Assembly (NCBI RefSeq): GCF_021742065.1
Contig: NZ_JAKKIE010000004.1
Coordinates: forward strand, 1 to 64,000
Direction: 5' to 3'
DNA from: Rhizorhapis sp. SPR117
GTDB taxonomy: Bacteria; Pseudomonadota; Alphaproteobacteria; Sphingomonadales; Sphingomonadaceae
Length of the DNA: 64,000 nucleotides
Position 1 is the first letter of the stretch; each line of letters begins with the position of its first letter. The notes beneath the pieces are model-generated. The model had not been told where the DNA came from. It searched no databases and was given only the letters and a program-made list of their open reading frames with translations. A program made the position numbers and the translations under genes. Shown piece after piece: positions 17,465 to 26,027 of this stretch.

Positions 17465-18331
17465 ATGCCCATGATTTCCCCTCGCATGCTTGCCTGGACT
17501 ATCCCATCGTTGCTTTTGGCAATTCCGTCTGTTCATGCACAAGAATCGGCTGATCCAGCCGTCCCAGCCGTCGACCTGTATGGGGATACGCTGACTGTTG
17601 CAGTAGGTGGGGCCTACCTGCCCAGTTATGACGGGTCGGACGATTATGTCGCAACCCCGGGCGCTCTGGTGCGAGGACGGGTATCCAATATCGTCTTTTT
17701 CACGCGTGGCACGACGTTCTTCATCGATGCCCTTCCCGACAGGAATGACGACGGCTGGGATTTTGAAGTGGGTCCTGTCGCCAATCTGCGGCTCGACCGC
17801 AATAGTCAGATCAAGGATGTGCAGGTCAAAGCGCTGGGCAAGTTCGACAAGGCCTTTGAACTGGGCGGATGGATCGGGGTCGCCAAAACGGGTGTCATTA
17901 CCAGTGCCTATGATAATTTATCGTTTCGGGTCAGTTATTTGCGTGACATGGGCAATGTGCATGACAGCTATATCATCACGCCCAGCATCGAATATGGCAC
18001 TCCGCTCAGCACGACGGCTTACGTGGGGCTTTCCCTCTCGGCCGATTATGTGGGCAAAGGCTATGGAAGAACCTATTTCGGCGTAACGCCGGGTGGCGCG
18101 CTGGCCAGCGGATTGCCAGCCTATGCCGTTTCGGGCAGCGGGTTCAAGGCGGCACACCTGTCGGCTTTTGCAACCAAGAGCCTCACTGGTGATCTGACCC
18201 ATGGCTTGAGCATCGGTGCGGGGCTGAGCTATGGGCGGATACTTGGCAAATATGCCGACAGCCCGATCGTCGCGCAGGCTGGCGATGCGGATCAGTGGCG
18301 CGGCGCATTGGGTCTTGCCTATACATTCTGA
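17465..18331 (+). CDS. MipA/OmpV family outer membrane protein
   Basis: 288-residue protein with a signal peptide ending SVHAQ near residue 25, alternating beta-strand pattern and a C-terminal aromatic residue (LGLAYTF), all typical of outer membrane barrels. The N-terminal part DTLTVAVGGAYLPSYDGSD matches the MipA/OmpV family. Family members are scaffolds for murein hydrolases or stress-related porins; which applies here is unknown. An ATG at 17471 is an alternative start. It follows DUF2141 by 29 bases and may share its transcript. Confidence 0.83.
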   Translation: MPMISPRMLAWTIPSLLLAIPSVHAQESADPAVPAVDLYGDTLTVAVGGAYLPSYDGSDDYVATPGALVRGRVSNIVFFTRGTTFFIDALPDRNDDGWDFEVGPVANLRLDRNSQIKDVQVKALGKFDKAFELGGWIGVAKTGVITSAYDNLSFRVSYLRDMGNVHDSYIITPSIEYGTPLSTTAYVGLSLSADYVGKGYGRTYFGVTPGGALASGLPAYAVSGSGFKAAHLSAFATKSLTGDLTHGLSIGAGLSYGRILGKYADSPIVAQAGDADQWRGALGLAYTF

Positions 18332-18409
18332 CCGGTCAGACGTTCCGCTATGGCCGGGACCAGAAAAGCCCCATTTCCTTGGGCGCAAAAAGCCGGTAGG
18401 GGCTAACCC

Positions 18410-18787
18410 ATGCAGAATACCCTTCTTGTCATGGCGGGCGGCGCGGTGGGCGCGGCCTGTCGCTACCAGCTTGGCCGGCTGATGACCCATATGATGGGTC
18501 CAGGCTATCCGTGGGGTACGCTGGCGGCCAATATGCTGGGCGGACTTCTCATGGGCCTGCTGGTCGGGATATTGGCGCGCTTCATTGATGGCGGCGAACA
18601 GATCCGGCTGTTGATCAGCGTCGGCGTGCTGGGCGGTTTCACGACCTTTTCGTCCTTCAGTCTGGAGGTCGTACTGATGTTGCAACGCGGGCAATTGGCC
18701 GCAGGGGTTACATATATAATGGCATCGGTAGCAGGTGCCGTCGGCATGCTCGCCGTTGGCCTGTGGGCGGTCAGGAGCATAGCATGA
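18410..18787 (+). CDS. crcB: Fluoride efflux channel CrcB/Fluc
   Basis: Small four-helix membrane protein of 125 residues that exports fluoride as a dual-topology dimer. Conserved motifs are GAVGAACRYQLG, GTLAANMLGG and GVLGGFTTFSSFSLE, the latter with the phenylalanine-box TTFSSFS. No convincing fluoride riboswitch was recognised in the 78 bases upstream. It opens a five-gene overlapping operon, crcB-rlu-HAD-membrane protein-atp12. Confidence 0.93.
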   Translation: MQNTLLVMAGGAVGAACRYQLGRLMTHMMGPGYPWGTLAANMLGGLLMGLLVGILARFIDGGEQIRLLISVGVLGGFTTFSSFSLEVVLMLQRGQLAAGVTYIMASVAGAVGMLAVGLWAVRSIA

Positions 18788-20142
18788 AGGTAACACGCGG
18801 GCCGGGACCCAAGGGCGGTAAAAAACCGGGAGGCAAGGGCACGGGCAAATCCGGACCACCAAAATTTGACGCCAAATCCGGTTCAAAGTCCTACGCGAAA
18901 TCCGGGGCTAAATCCGGCTCCAAAAGTGCGCCGAAAAAGGCGGGGTGGGCGAGAAGTGCGCCCAAGGCCGCCGCTGCGCGCAAGACGACTGCCAAGCCGG
19001 CACCCAAGGTTTCTGTAAAGAAGATTGAAAAGACAGTCAGCACCATCAAGACCGGCGTGGTTCAGGATGTCCGGCAATTTCAGGTGCAGGCCGACGACGA
19101 TGGTATCCGCCTTGATCGCTGGTTCAAACGGCATCTGCCCGACATCGCGTTTAACATCGTGTCGCGCTGGGCGCGGACCGGGCAACTTCGCATCGATGGC
19201 GCGCGCGCAACCCCCGGTGACCGGCTTCTGGAAGGACAGACCATCCGCGTGCCGCCCGAAGAAGCGAAGGCCGCCGCGCCGGTCAAGAAAATACGGGTGG
19301 TCGACCTAAGCGAAGATCAGATCGCCTATGCGCAGGACATGGTCATCCATCGCGATGCGCAGGTGATAGTGGTCAATAAGCCGCCCGGACTTGCCACGCA
19401 GGGCGGCACAAAGACATCCGAACATCTCGATGGCCTGCTCGATGCGCTGATTTTCGATGGGGAAAGCCGCCCCAAACTGGTGCACCGACTGGACAAGGAT
19501 ACATCGGGCGCGCTGGTTCTGGCGCGAACGACCCGCGCGGCTGCGGCCATGGCGAAGAGTTTTTCCAGCCGCACGGCCCGCAAGGTCTATTGGGCGCTGG
19601 TCATGGGCGTGCCGTCCATCAACGATGGCATGATTGAACTGGCCATTGCCAAGCAACCCGGCACCGGCGGCGAAAAGATGCACGTGGATGAGGCAGAGGG
19701 CCTGCCATCGCGCACCCGCTACCGTGTCATCGAACGCGCTGGAAATCGCGCCGCCTGGGTCGAACTGCAACCCTTTACCGGGCGCACGCACCAGCTTCGC
19801 GTGCATATGGCGGCGATCGGGCATCCGATTGTGGGTGACGGCAAATATGGCGGCAAGGAAGCGTTTCTGAGCGGCACCATCAGCCGCAAGATGCACCTGC
19901 ACGCGCGCCGCATCCGTATCGATCATCCTGATGGCGGGAAAATCGACGTGACGGCGGAACTGCCCACCCATTTTGCCGAAAGCCTTGCCGATCTGGGCTT
20001 TGACATGATGTTGGGCGATCTGCCGCTGGATGATGGCAAGCCCGAACCCACGCGTGAGGATTTGAAGCAATTCGCCAAGCAGCACGCCAAGCAGGTGCGC
20101 AAGGAACGGCGGGGGGAACGGCGCACACGGGGGGCGAAGTGA
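18784..20142 (+). CDS. RluA-family 23S rRNA pseudouridine synthase with basic N-terminal tail
   Basis: Pseudouridine synthase of 452 residues, RluC/RluD type. An S4 RNA-binding domain lies at about 105-160 (DGIRLDRWFKRHLPD). The catalytic motif HRLDKDTSGALVLART contains the active-site Asp. It begins with an unusual tail of about 85 residues rich in K, G, S and P with KSGSKS-like repeats, and ends in a basic KERRGERRTRGAK, both likely to bind RNA. ATG at 18784 overlaps crcB (ATGA). The exact uridine target cannot be assigned. Confidence 0.88.
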   Translation: MKVTRGPGPKGGKKPGGKGTGKSGPPKFDAKSGSKSYAKSGAKSGSKSAPKKAGWARSAPKAAAARKTTAKPAPKVSVKKIEKTVSTIKTGVVQDVRQFQVQADDDGIRLDRWFKRHLPDIAFNIVSRWARTGQLRIDGARATPGDRLLEGQTIRVPPEEAKAAAPVKKIRVVDLSEDQIAYAQDMVIHRDAQVIVVNKPPGLATQGGTKTSEHLDGLLDALIFDGESRPKLVHRLDKDTSGALVLARTTRAAAAMAKSFSSRTARKVYWALVMGVPSINDGMIELAIAKQPGTGGEKMHVDEAEGLPSRTRYRVIERAGNRAAWVELQPFTGRTHQLRVHMAAIGHPIVGDGKYGGKEAFLSGTISRKMHLHARRIRIDHPDGGKIDVTAELPTHFAESLADLGFDMMLGDLPLDDGKPEPTREDLKQFAKQHAKQVRKERRGERRTRGAK

Positions 20143-20801
20143 GCAACCGTCTGGCGCTGTTCGATTGCGACGGGACGCTGGTGGACAGCCAGCACAACAT
20201 CTGTACGGCCATGGACCGGGCATTCGAGGCGGTGAAGCTGGCGCCACCGGCACGGCATCAGACCGTGGCGGTTGTCGGGCTAAGCCTGCCCGAAGCGATG
20301 GCGGTGCTGCTGCCTGAAGCGGAAGCGGACTTCCACCTGCACATTGCCGAGCAATACAAGCTGGTCTTTCACGCGATGCGCGGACAGGGCATGGTGCATG
20401 AACCACTGTTTGCCGGGATTGCGGAACTGATCGAGCGGCTGGATTCGGCTGGCTGGATGCTGGGCGTGGCGACAGGCAAGTCGGATCGCGGCCTTAACCT
20501 GTGCCTTACCCATCATGGTTTGATCGAACGGTTCGTGACGTTGCAGACGGCCGACCGGCACCCGTCCAAACCGCATCCGTCGATGATCGAACAGGCCATG
20601 GCGGATGCGGGTGCGGTCCCCGAAACAACGGCGATGATCGGAGATACCAGTTTCGACATGGAAATGGCGGTCGCTGTCGATGCAAGGGCGTTGGGCGTCG
20701 GCTGGGGCTATCATCCGCCACAGGATCTGATCGCGGCGGGCGCGCAGAGCGTGGCGGTAGACGCAGATCAACTCTATCGCCATATAGGCGGCCATGACTG
20801 A
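20139..20801 (+). CDS. HAD-superfamily phosphatase, phosphoglycolate phosphatase-like
   Basis: 220-residue HAD hydrolase, subfamily IA. The nucleophile motif is LFDCDGTLVDSQ near residues 7-18, motif II is GVATGKSDRG, and motif III/IV is MIGDTSFDMEMA. Substrate is not known; the Gph group removes phosphate from phosphoglycolate, but paralogues act on many small molecules. It starts at a GTG overlapping the previous stop (GTGA) and ends overlapping the next gene by eight bases. Confidence 0.87.
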   Translation: MSNRLALFDCDGTLVDSQHNICTAMDRAFEAVKLAPPARHQTVAVVGLSLPEAMAVLLPEAEADFHLHIAEQYKLVFHAMRGQGMVHEPLFAGIAELIERLDSAGWMLGVATGKSDRGLNLCLTHHGLIERFVTLQTADRHPSKPHPSMIEQAMADAGAVPETTAMIGDTSFDMEMAVAVDARALGVGWGYHPPQDLIAAGAQSVAVDADQLYRHIGGHD

Positions 20802-21039
20802 CGAACAAAAAGCACGGGAAGCCGCCGCCAGACAGCGCTTTTTCGCTATCGGCCTATTCCGTTTGAGCGGTGTTTTCATCCTGATGTTCGGATTTCTGAT
20901 CATGTTGCAGAAATTCGACTTCGTATCGGGGGACAAGGCGAAAATCATGGGCGCGATCATTGCGACCGTGGGCATGTTCCAGACGATTATTGTACCGCGC
21001 CTTTTGGCCCGCGCCTGGCGGACACCACCTGGTCCATGA
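20794..21039 (+). CDS. Small two-helix membrane protein
   Basis: 81-residue protein with a charged N-terminal stretch (MTDEQKAREAAARQR) and two hydrophobic segments, about 22-40 and 50-68, ending in a basic, proline-rich tail. It has no recognisable domain. Overlaps at both ends (eight bases with the HAD gene, four with atp12) place it firmly in the operon. Its position immediately before the ATP12 chaperone may point to a membrane or ATP synthase link, but that is only a guess. Confidence 0.78.
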   Translation: MTDEQKAREAAARQRFFAIGLFRLSGVFILMFGFLIMLQKFDFVSGDKAKIMGAIIATVGMFQTIIVPRLLARAWRTPPGP

Positions 21040-21731
21040 AGCGTTTTTACAAGGAAGCAAGCATTGTCGCCGACGAGGGCGGCCATGGAGTCAGACTGGA
21101 TGGCCGGCCGATACGGACGCCGGGCCGTGCGCTGCTTGTGGTGCCAACGCTGGAACTGGCGGAACATATTGCGCGGGAATGGGCCGAGCAGGGCGAGGAG
21201 ATCGATCCGGCGGCCATGCGCCTGACTGGTCTTGCCAATGCCGCGATTGATCTGGCCGCGCCCGACCCGGCATCATTTGCAACTGGCATTGCCGCTTATG
21301 GCGAAACTGATCTGCTGTGTTACCGCGCCAACGGACCGGACGCCCTGGTGGCGCGGCAGGCGGCGAGCTGGGACCCGCTGCTTGCATGGGCGGGCAGACG
21401 CTATGACATTACCTTCAACGTCGTTGCCGGGATCATGCATGTGCCGCAGCCGCAAGCGACGCTGGCACGCCTGCACGCGGCGGTATCGAGCCATTCGCCG
21501 TTCATTCTGGCCGGTTTGTCGCCTCTTGTTTCACTCACGGGATCACTCGTGGCATCTTTGGCTTTGATTGAAGGTGCTTTTGAGTCCTCAATGATATGGG
21601 ACGCTTGCCAGCTTGACGAAACATGGCAGGCCGAAATGTGGGGTCAGGATGCGCTTGCGACGCAAATTCTCGGGCAAAAGCGCGCGGAATTTGACGATTG
21701 CGTCAACTTCTGTAGACTTGTCGGCAGGTAG
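21036..21731 (+). CDS. ATP12-family F1-ATPase assembly chaperone
   Basis: 231-residue ATP12 protein. In mitochondria and alphaproteobacteria it assists insertion of the F1 alpha subunit during ATP synthase assembly. Family-typical segments are RLDGRPIRTPGRALLVVPT, the ETDLLCYRA stretch and the late WDACQLDETWQAEMWGQD. The start overlaps the membrane protein gene (ATGA). This is the last gene of the crcB operon. The family is restricted largely to alphaproteobacteria and mitochondria, which fits the organism. Confidence 0.9.
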   Translation: MKRFYKEASIVADEGGHGVRLDGRPIRTPGRALLVVPTLELAEHIAREWAEQGEEIDPAAMRLTGLANAAIDLAAPDPASFATGIAAYGETDLLCYRANGPDALVARQAASWDPLLAWAGRRYDITFNVVAGIMHVPQPQATLARLHAAVSSHSPFILAGLSPLVSLTGSLVASLALIEGAFESSMIWDACQLDETWQAEMWGQDALATQILGQKRAEFDDCVNFCRLVGR

Positions 21732-21821
21732 CGGCCCCGTCGCGCCTGCTTTTTTGAGCTATTTTGTGAGTGGCCAGCGCCTTTCTGGCGACCGCGCCCA
21801 TTAATGATGGAGAGACCAAAA

Positions 21822-22610
21822 GTGACGAGACCTGTTTTCGCTGCCGTGCTGTGCATTGGCGTTTCAGCTATGGCGGTGCCTGCTCTGGCCCAGACTGTCC
21901 CAGCGCCTGCCGAGCCCGTTCCGGCACCTGCCCAGTCTGCTCCGGCGCCTGCTGAGCCTGCCTCGGCACCGGCCGAAACGGCCACCGCCGCCGAAATGTC
22001 GCCAGAGCAAATCGCGGCCTTCAATCAGGCTGTCGCTGATTTCACCGCCGCGCAACAATTGCAGCAGGCCGGCAATAATGCGGGCGCGATTGCCAAATAT
22101 GAAGGTGCGCTGCCTGCGATCCGCACGGCCGTGAAAATACAGCCAAATAATGCGGATTATACCAAGTTCCTCGCAAATGCGCTTTATGCGACGGCAGCGG
22201 CGCAAGCGAGCGTTCAGAATTTCGACGCCTTCATCAGCCTGTACAAGGAAGCGGTTCCCTTGTGGCGGGGTATTGTCGATGTCAATCCGACCGATGCCAC
22301 CAGCCGTAATATATTGGCAGGCATGCTGGTCCAACTGGGCAACCAGGCGCTGAGCACGCAGGACAAGGCGGCAGCGGGCACCTATTATACAGAAGCGACG
22401 GCGCTTGCCCGCAAGTCCGTGGCGGCGGCGCCGGCCGATCCGGTCAACAAGAACCTGTTGCTGTCCGCACTTATCGGACTTAGCCAGACAAACACCGACA
22501 AGGCCGTGATGGATGAAGTCCTGGCGATGGGCAAGAAAATGCTGGCCGATGGGTCGATCGACGCCGTCAACAAGCCATCCATCGAGATCATGACCGGCGC
22601 AAAGGGCTGA
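21822..22610 (+). CDS. Secreted helical-repeat (TPR-like) protein with Pro/Ala-rich linker
   Basis: 262 residues if started at the GTG at 21822, which has GGAGAG seven bases upstream; an ATG at 21804 is possible but lies on top of that ribosome binding site. A signal peptide ends at VPALAQ. A low-complexity linker of repeated PAPAE/PAPAQ units follows, then predicted helical repeats with alternating A/L and Q/N (QQAGNNAGAIAKYEGALPAI). Tetratricopeptide-like, so probably a periplasmic scaffold. Function unknown. It is followed by a strong terminator. Confidence 0.72.
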   Translation: MTRPVFAAVLCIGVSAMAVPALAQTVPAPAEPVPAPAQSAPAPAEPASAPAETATAAEMSPEQIAAFNQAVADFTAAQQLQQAGNNAGAIAKYEGALPAIRTAVKIQPNNADYTKFLANALYATAAAQASVQNFDAFISLYKEAVPLWRGIVDVNPTDATSRNILAGMLVQLGNQALSTQDKAAAGTYYTEATALARKSVAAAPADPVNKNLLLSALIGLSQTNTDKAVMDEVLAMGKKMLADGSIDAVNKPSIEIMTGAKG

Positions 22611-22642
22611 TCGCGGCTCCTAGCGCTATATATACAGGATAT

Positions 22643-22685
22643 ACAGGGCCGTTTGCTTTGGGCGAACGGTCCTGTTTCTTTATTT
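22643..22685 (+). terminator. Rho-independent terminator
   Basis: An 11-bp stem (ACAGGGCCGTT with AACGGTCCTGT, one G-T pair) around an 11-base loop, followed by TTCTTTATTT. It lies 33 bases after the secreted repeat protein gene. Confidence 0.75.
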
Positions 22686-22794
22686 GTCATTCACCTTTTT
22701 CGCGCTGCAACTTGCAGTCGGGACGGCTTCCGCTTAACTTGGCTTCAAGTACCGGCGGTATTTCCGATCCGGAAAGCATAAGTGAGTTACGGCC

Positions 22795-23859
22795 ATGGCA
22801 TATTATGGTTCGCCATCGCCGCGAAGTTCCGGCGCCAATGGGGAAGGGGGCCGGGCCATGGCGGCACAATTGCCCCATTCGGCAGGGCGTTGGCCCCCTC
22901 GCAAAGCCTATGCGGCCATCGACCTGGGCACCAACAATTGCCGCCTTCTGATCGCAAAACCTTCTGCCGACGGTTTCGTTGTTGTCGATGCTTTTTCGCG
23001 CATCGTGCGTCTGGGCGAAGGGCTGGCGACAAGCGGGCAATTGAGCGATGCGGCCATTGACCGGGCGATTGCGGCGCTGTCGGTCTGTTCGGACAAACTG
23101 CGCCGCCGCCATGTCACGCTCGCTCGATCTGTTGCAACAGAGGCATGCCGTCGCGCAAGCAACGGCGCGGCCTTTATCGAGCGGGTTTACAAGGAAACAG
23201 GCATTGCCCTCGACATCATTTCGGCTGAGGAAGAGGCACGCCTTGCTGTACTGGGATGCCATATCCTGCTGGAGCCGGGTGATGGTCCGGCGCTGATTTT
23301 CGATATTGGCGGGGGATCGACCGAACTGGTGCTGGTCGACACCGAAGGGCCTGCGCCGCGCATTGTCGATTGGCAAAGCGCCCCATGGGGCGTGGTGTCG
23401 CTGACGGAAAGCGAGGCGTTCGATTCTGCTGATCCAGAGGCGCGGATTGCGGCCTATGCGCGGATGCGTGCACGTGTGACCGATGCATTTCAGACCTTTG
23501 CCGAACGGTTGCCCAAACGCCGCGACGGCGTGCGTCTGCTTGGCACCAGTGGAACCGTTACGACGCTGGCCAGCCTGCATCTGGAGTTGCCGCGCTATGA
23601 CCGGCAGGCCATTGACGGGTTGATTGTGCCATCCGCTTCCATGCGGGATATTGCCATGCGCCTGTCCGCCATGTCGATAGATGAGCGGCAGGAATTGCCC
23701 TGTATCGGGCAGGAACGCGCCGATCTGGTGGTGGCGGGGTGCGCCATATTGGAATGCATTCTGGACATCTGGCCCGCCGAGCGGTTGGGGGTTGCCGACC
23801 GGGGTATTCGCGAGGGCATTTTGCGTGCGCTGATGGAACGCGACGGGCGCGCCGCATGA
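22795..23859 (+). CDS. ppx: Exopolyphosphatase / Ppx-GppA phosphatase family
   Basis: Actin-like-fold phosphatase of 354 residues acting on polyphosphate or guanosine pentaphosphate. The phosphate-binding motifs are YAAIDLGTNNCRLLIA and IFDIGGGSTELVLVD. It is shorter than E. coli Ppx and corresponds to the compact form without the C-terminal HD-like domain. ATG at 22858, which has AAGGGGG in front of it, is an alternative start that would remove 21 poorly conserved residues. It precedes rlmE by 15 bases and lies near CHAD and CYTH genes. Confidence 0.9.
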   Translation: MAYYGSPSPRSSGANGEGGRAMAAQLPHSAGRWPPRKAYAAIDLGTNNCRLLIAKPSADGFVVVDAFSRIVRLGEGLATSGQLSDAAIDRAIAALSVCSDKLRRRHVTLARSVATEACRRASNGAAFIERVYKETGIALDIISAEEEARLAVLGCHILLEPGDGPALIFDIGGGSTELVLVDTEGPAPRIVDWQSAPWGVVSLTESEAFDSADPEARIAAYARMRARVTDAFQTFAERLPKRRDGVRLLGTSGTVTTLASLHLELPRYDRQAIDGLIVPSASMRDIAMRLSAMSIDERQELPCIGQERADLVVAGCAILECILDIWPAERLGVADRGIREGILRALMERDGRAA

Positions 23860-23874
23860 CAAGGACACAGTATC

Positions 23875-24594
23875 ATGGCTAGGGGCGGCGGCGCTGGTCG
23901 TGTGCGCGTGAAAACGGCGAAGGGACGGACGGCGCAATCCACCCGCTGGCTGGCACGGCAACTGAACGATCCTTACGTAAAAAAGGCAAAAGCCGAAGGC
24001 TATCGCAGCCGTGCGGCTTACAAGCTCATCGAACTTGACGAGAAATACAAGTTGATCCGGCAGGCGCGGCATGTCGTCGACCTTGGCGTCGCACCGGGTG
24101 GATGGGCGCAGGTCGTGAAGAAATTGAGCCCGAAGGCGCAAGTTGTCGGCATCGACCTGTTGCCGACCGACCCCATAGCCGAGGTCACATTGTTCCAGAT
24201 GGATTTCATGGACGACAAGGCGCCGCAAGTGCTGTGCGAGGCACTGGGAGCCCAGCCTGATCTGGTCCTGTCCGACATGGCGTCCAATACGGTGGGCCAT
24301 GCACAGACCGATCATTTGCGTACTATGGCGCTGGTCGAGGCTGCGATTCAGTTCGCAATCGAAAATCTGCAAAAGGGCGGAGCGTTTGTATCCAAGGTTT
24401 TTGCCGGGGGCACCGACCAGGAACTGCTCGTTGTTCTGAAAAAACATTTCAGCACGGTCAAACACGCAAAGCCGCCAGCCAGCCGCAAGGGCAGCAGCGA
24501 ATGGTATGTGATCGCGCAGGGGTTCAAGGGTCGGACGCCGCAGAATGAGGTTACCCAAGGGACGGGCGGTGCAAATAACGTGCTGCCCGGTTAA
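23875..24594 (+). CDS. rlmE: 23S rRNA (uridine-2'-O-)-methyltransferase RlmE (FtsJ)
   Basis: Methylates U2552 of 23S rRNA at a late step of 50S assembly. The 239-residue protein has the SAM motif VVDLGVAPGGWAQVV and the K-D-K-E catalytic residues spread through YRSRAAYKL, LVLSDMASN and AFVSKVFAGG. N- and C-terminal extensions are Gly-rich and longer than in E. coli. Co-transcribed with ppx, which is the usual pairing in this group. Confidence 0.94.
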   Translation: MARGGGAGRVRVKTAKGRTAQSTRWLARQLNDPYVKKAKAEGYRSRAAYKLIELDEKYKLIRQARHVVDLGVAPGGWAQVVKKLSPKAQVVGIDLLPTDPIAEVTLFQMDFMDDKAPQVLCEALGAQPDLVLSDMASNTVGHAQTDHLRTMALVEAAIQFAIENLQKGGAFVSKVFAGGTDQELLVVLKKHFSTVKHAKPPASRKGSSEWYVIAQGFKGRTPQNEVTQGTGGANNVLPG

Positions 24595-24702
24595 GCCGCC
24601 GATGGTGAACATGGGAGGCTGTCTCTATCTGCTTTGTACGATGTTGAACATTAAGGAAGAGGATGCGCTATTGCCGCTTCATGGAATGAGCGTAGCCGGA
24701 TT

Positions 24703-25896
24703 TTGTTGAAGGTTACCGACGTTCGAGCGCCCCATCTGGACAGTTCATCGCCTGCCCGTCTTTCGGCGGCGATAGCAGTTGCACGGGTTCTGTGCATCGT
24801 CGGGGTCATCTATGCGCATGCATGGACAGGCCTTGGCGGAGATCAGCTCGATGCGGCCAACGGAACGGCGCAGGGGACCCTGCGGTGGGTACTCACCGAA
24901 CTGCTGGGTCGAAGCGCAGTGCCATTGCTTGGCATGATTTCGGGCTGGTTGGTCATGAGTTCCGCCTCGTCCCGATCCTATAACCGCTTCATCGCAGGCA
25001 AGGCGCGCACGATCCTGTTGCCGATGCTGGCATGGAATGCACTGGCGATGCTGATCATATCGGGAGGCGCGTATCTCGGTTTTCTGCTGGCGCCGGTGCC
25101 GGGATCGCTGTGGATCGCCATCGATCAGCTTTTTTGTCTGATCTCGCCCAATGAAACCAATGTGCAGATGGCCTTTCTGCGCGACTTGTTCATATGCATG
25201 GCGATGGCGCCGCTATTGGTGCGGTTACCGGGTCGCTGGCTGGTGCTGATCGCGGCGGGGGTGGCGCTCTGGTCTATTTCCGGGGTGAACGTCCCGGTCC
25301 TTTTGCGCCCGGCGATCCTGCTCTTTTTTATTGGTGGCATTCTGACCCGGCAAGCACGGCTGGAAACGCGAGTCATTGCTGTTCCGCTTGTCCTGGCGGC
25401 GCTTGCCTTCGGGGCGGTGGCGGCCGTGAAAATCTGGCTTTCCGCTCTGGCTGTGCCGCTTGGGACAGCCCATCCCTTGATGATGGCTTCGCTTGATCTG
25501 GTGCTGCGGTTTGCAGCCGCCCTGTTTTTCTGGCGGCTTTCATGGTTTCTGGCGGGACGGTCTGTGAGCGACCTGTTGTTGCGGATTGAACCCTATGTAT
25601 TTCTTGTGTTCTGTGCACACCTGATCATGATGTGGTTGGGCGGGCCATTGATCGGGACGTTGACTGGCCCGCTCGGATCACCGCTTTATCCGCCTTTCCT
25701 GTTACTTCAGCCGCTGCTTGTCGTCGCGGCCGCTATTGGGTTGGGCCGGGTTCTGGGCGCGTATATGCCGTCCGCGGCCCGTTTGTTGAGCGGGGGAAGG
25801 CTGAAGGCAAGGAAGGATGCATCGGTGCGCCGACGCAGCCCTATCCCGCCCGGTTCAATATGGCCGCCCAGGCATAGCCCCGATGAAGCCGGATGA
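24703..25896 (+). CDS. Acyltransferase 3 family membrane protein
   Basis: 397-residue integral membrane protein with about ten hydrophobic segments. The N-terminal VARVLCIVGVIYAHAW with its R and H residues is the acyltransferase 3 catalytic signature; members add acetyl or other acyl groups to surface polysaccharides or lipids. No ATG is available before residue 77, and a stop lies upstream, so a TTG start at 24703 or 24706 is likely. A stretch of basic residues closes the protein. Substrate unknown. Confidence 0.8.
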   Translation: MLKVTDVRAPHLDSSSPARLSAAIAVARVLCIVGVIYAHAWTGLGGDQLDAANGTAQGTLRWVLTELLGRSAVPLLGMISGWLVMSSASSRSYNRFIAGKARTILLPMLAWNALAMLIISGGAYLGFLLAPVPGSLWIAIDQLFCLISPNETNVQMAFLRDLFICMAMAPLLVRLPGRWLVLIAAGVALWSISGVNVPVLLRPAILLFFIGGILTRQARLETRVIAVPLVLAALAFGAVAAVKIWLSALAVPLGTAHPLMMASLDLVLRFAAALFFWRLSWFLAGRSVSDLLLRIEPYVFLVFCAHLIMMWLGGPLIGTLTGPLGSPLYPPFLLLQPLLVVAAAIGLGRVLGAYMPSAARLLSGGRLKARKDASVRRRSPIPPGSIWPPRHSPDEAG

Positions 25897-26027
25897 AATC
25901 GAGCGACAAGCCACGCTTGTAGATATTGGTAGCAAAGACATTGATCCGGCGGCGCTCGGCCAGGTTCCGCGATTCCCAATAGCGTCGGGTGTGCTATAAC
26001 GTCGCTTGCTTGCGAGAGGGCGCGGGG

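Noticed and set aside
18332..18409. Possible fluoride riboswitch before crcB
   Set aside because: The short gap lacks the conserved fluoride-aptamer segments; only an AGCCCC/GGGGCT pairing was seen.
22687..24612. 641-codon minus-strand frame opposite ppx and rlmE
   Set aside because: It spans two well-supported opposite genes and a terminator; composition is that of a shadow frame.
24602..24709. 35-codon plus-strand frame ahead of the acyltransferase gene
   Set aside because: It overlaps the TTG start and could be a leader peptide, but it has no ribosome binding site and no repeated or regulatory codons.
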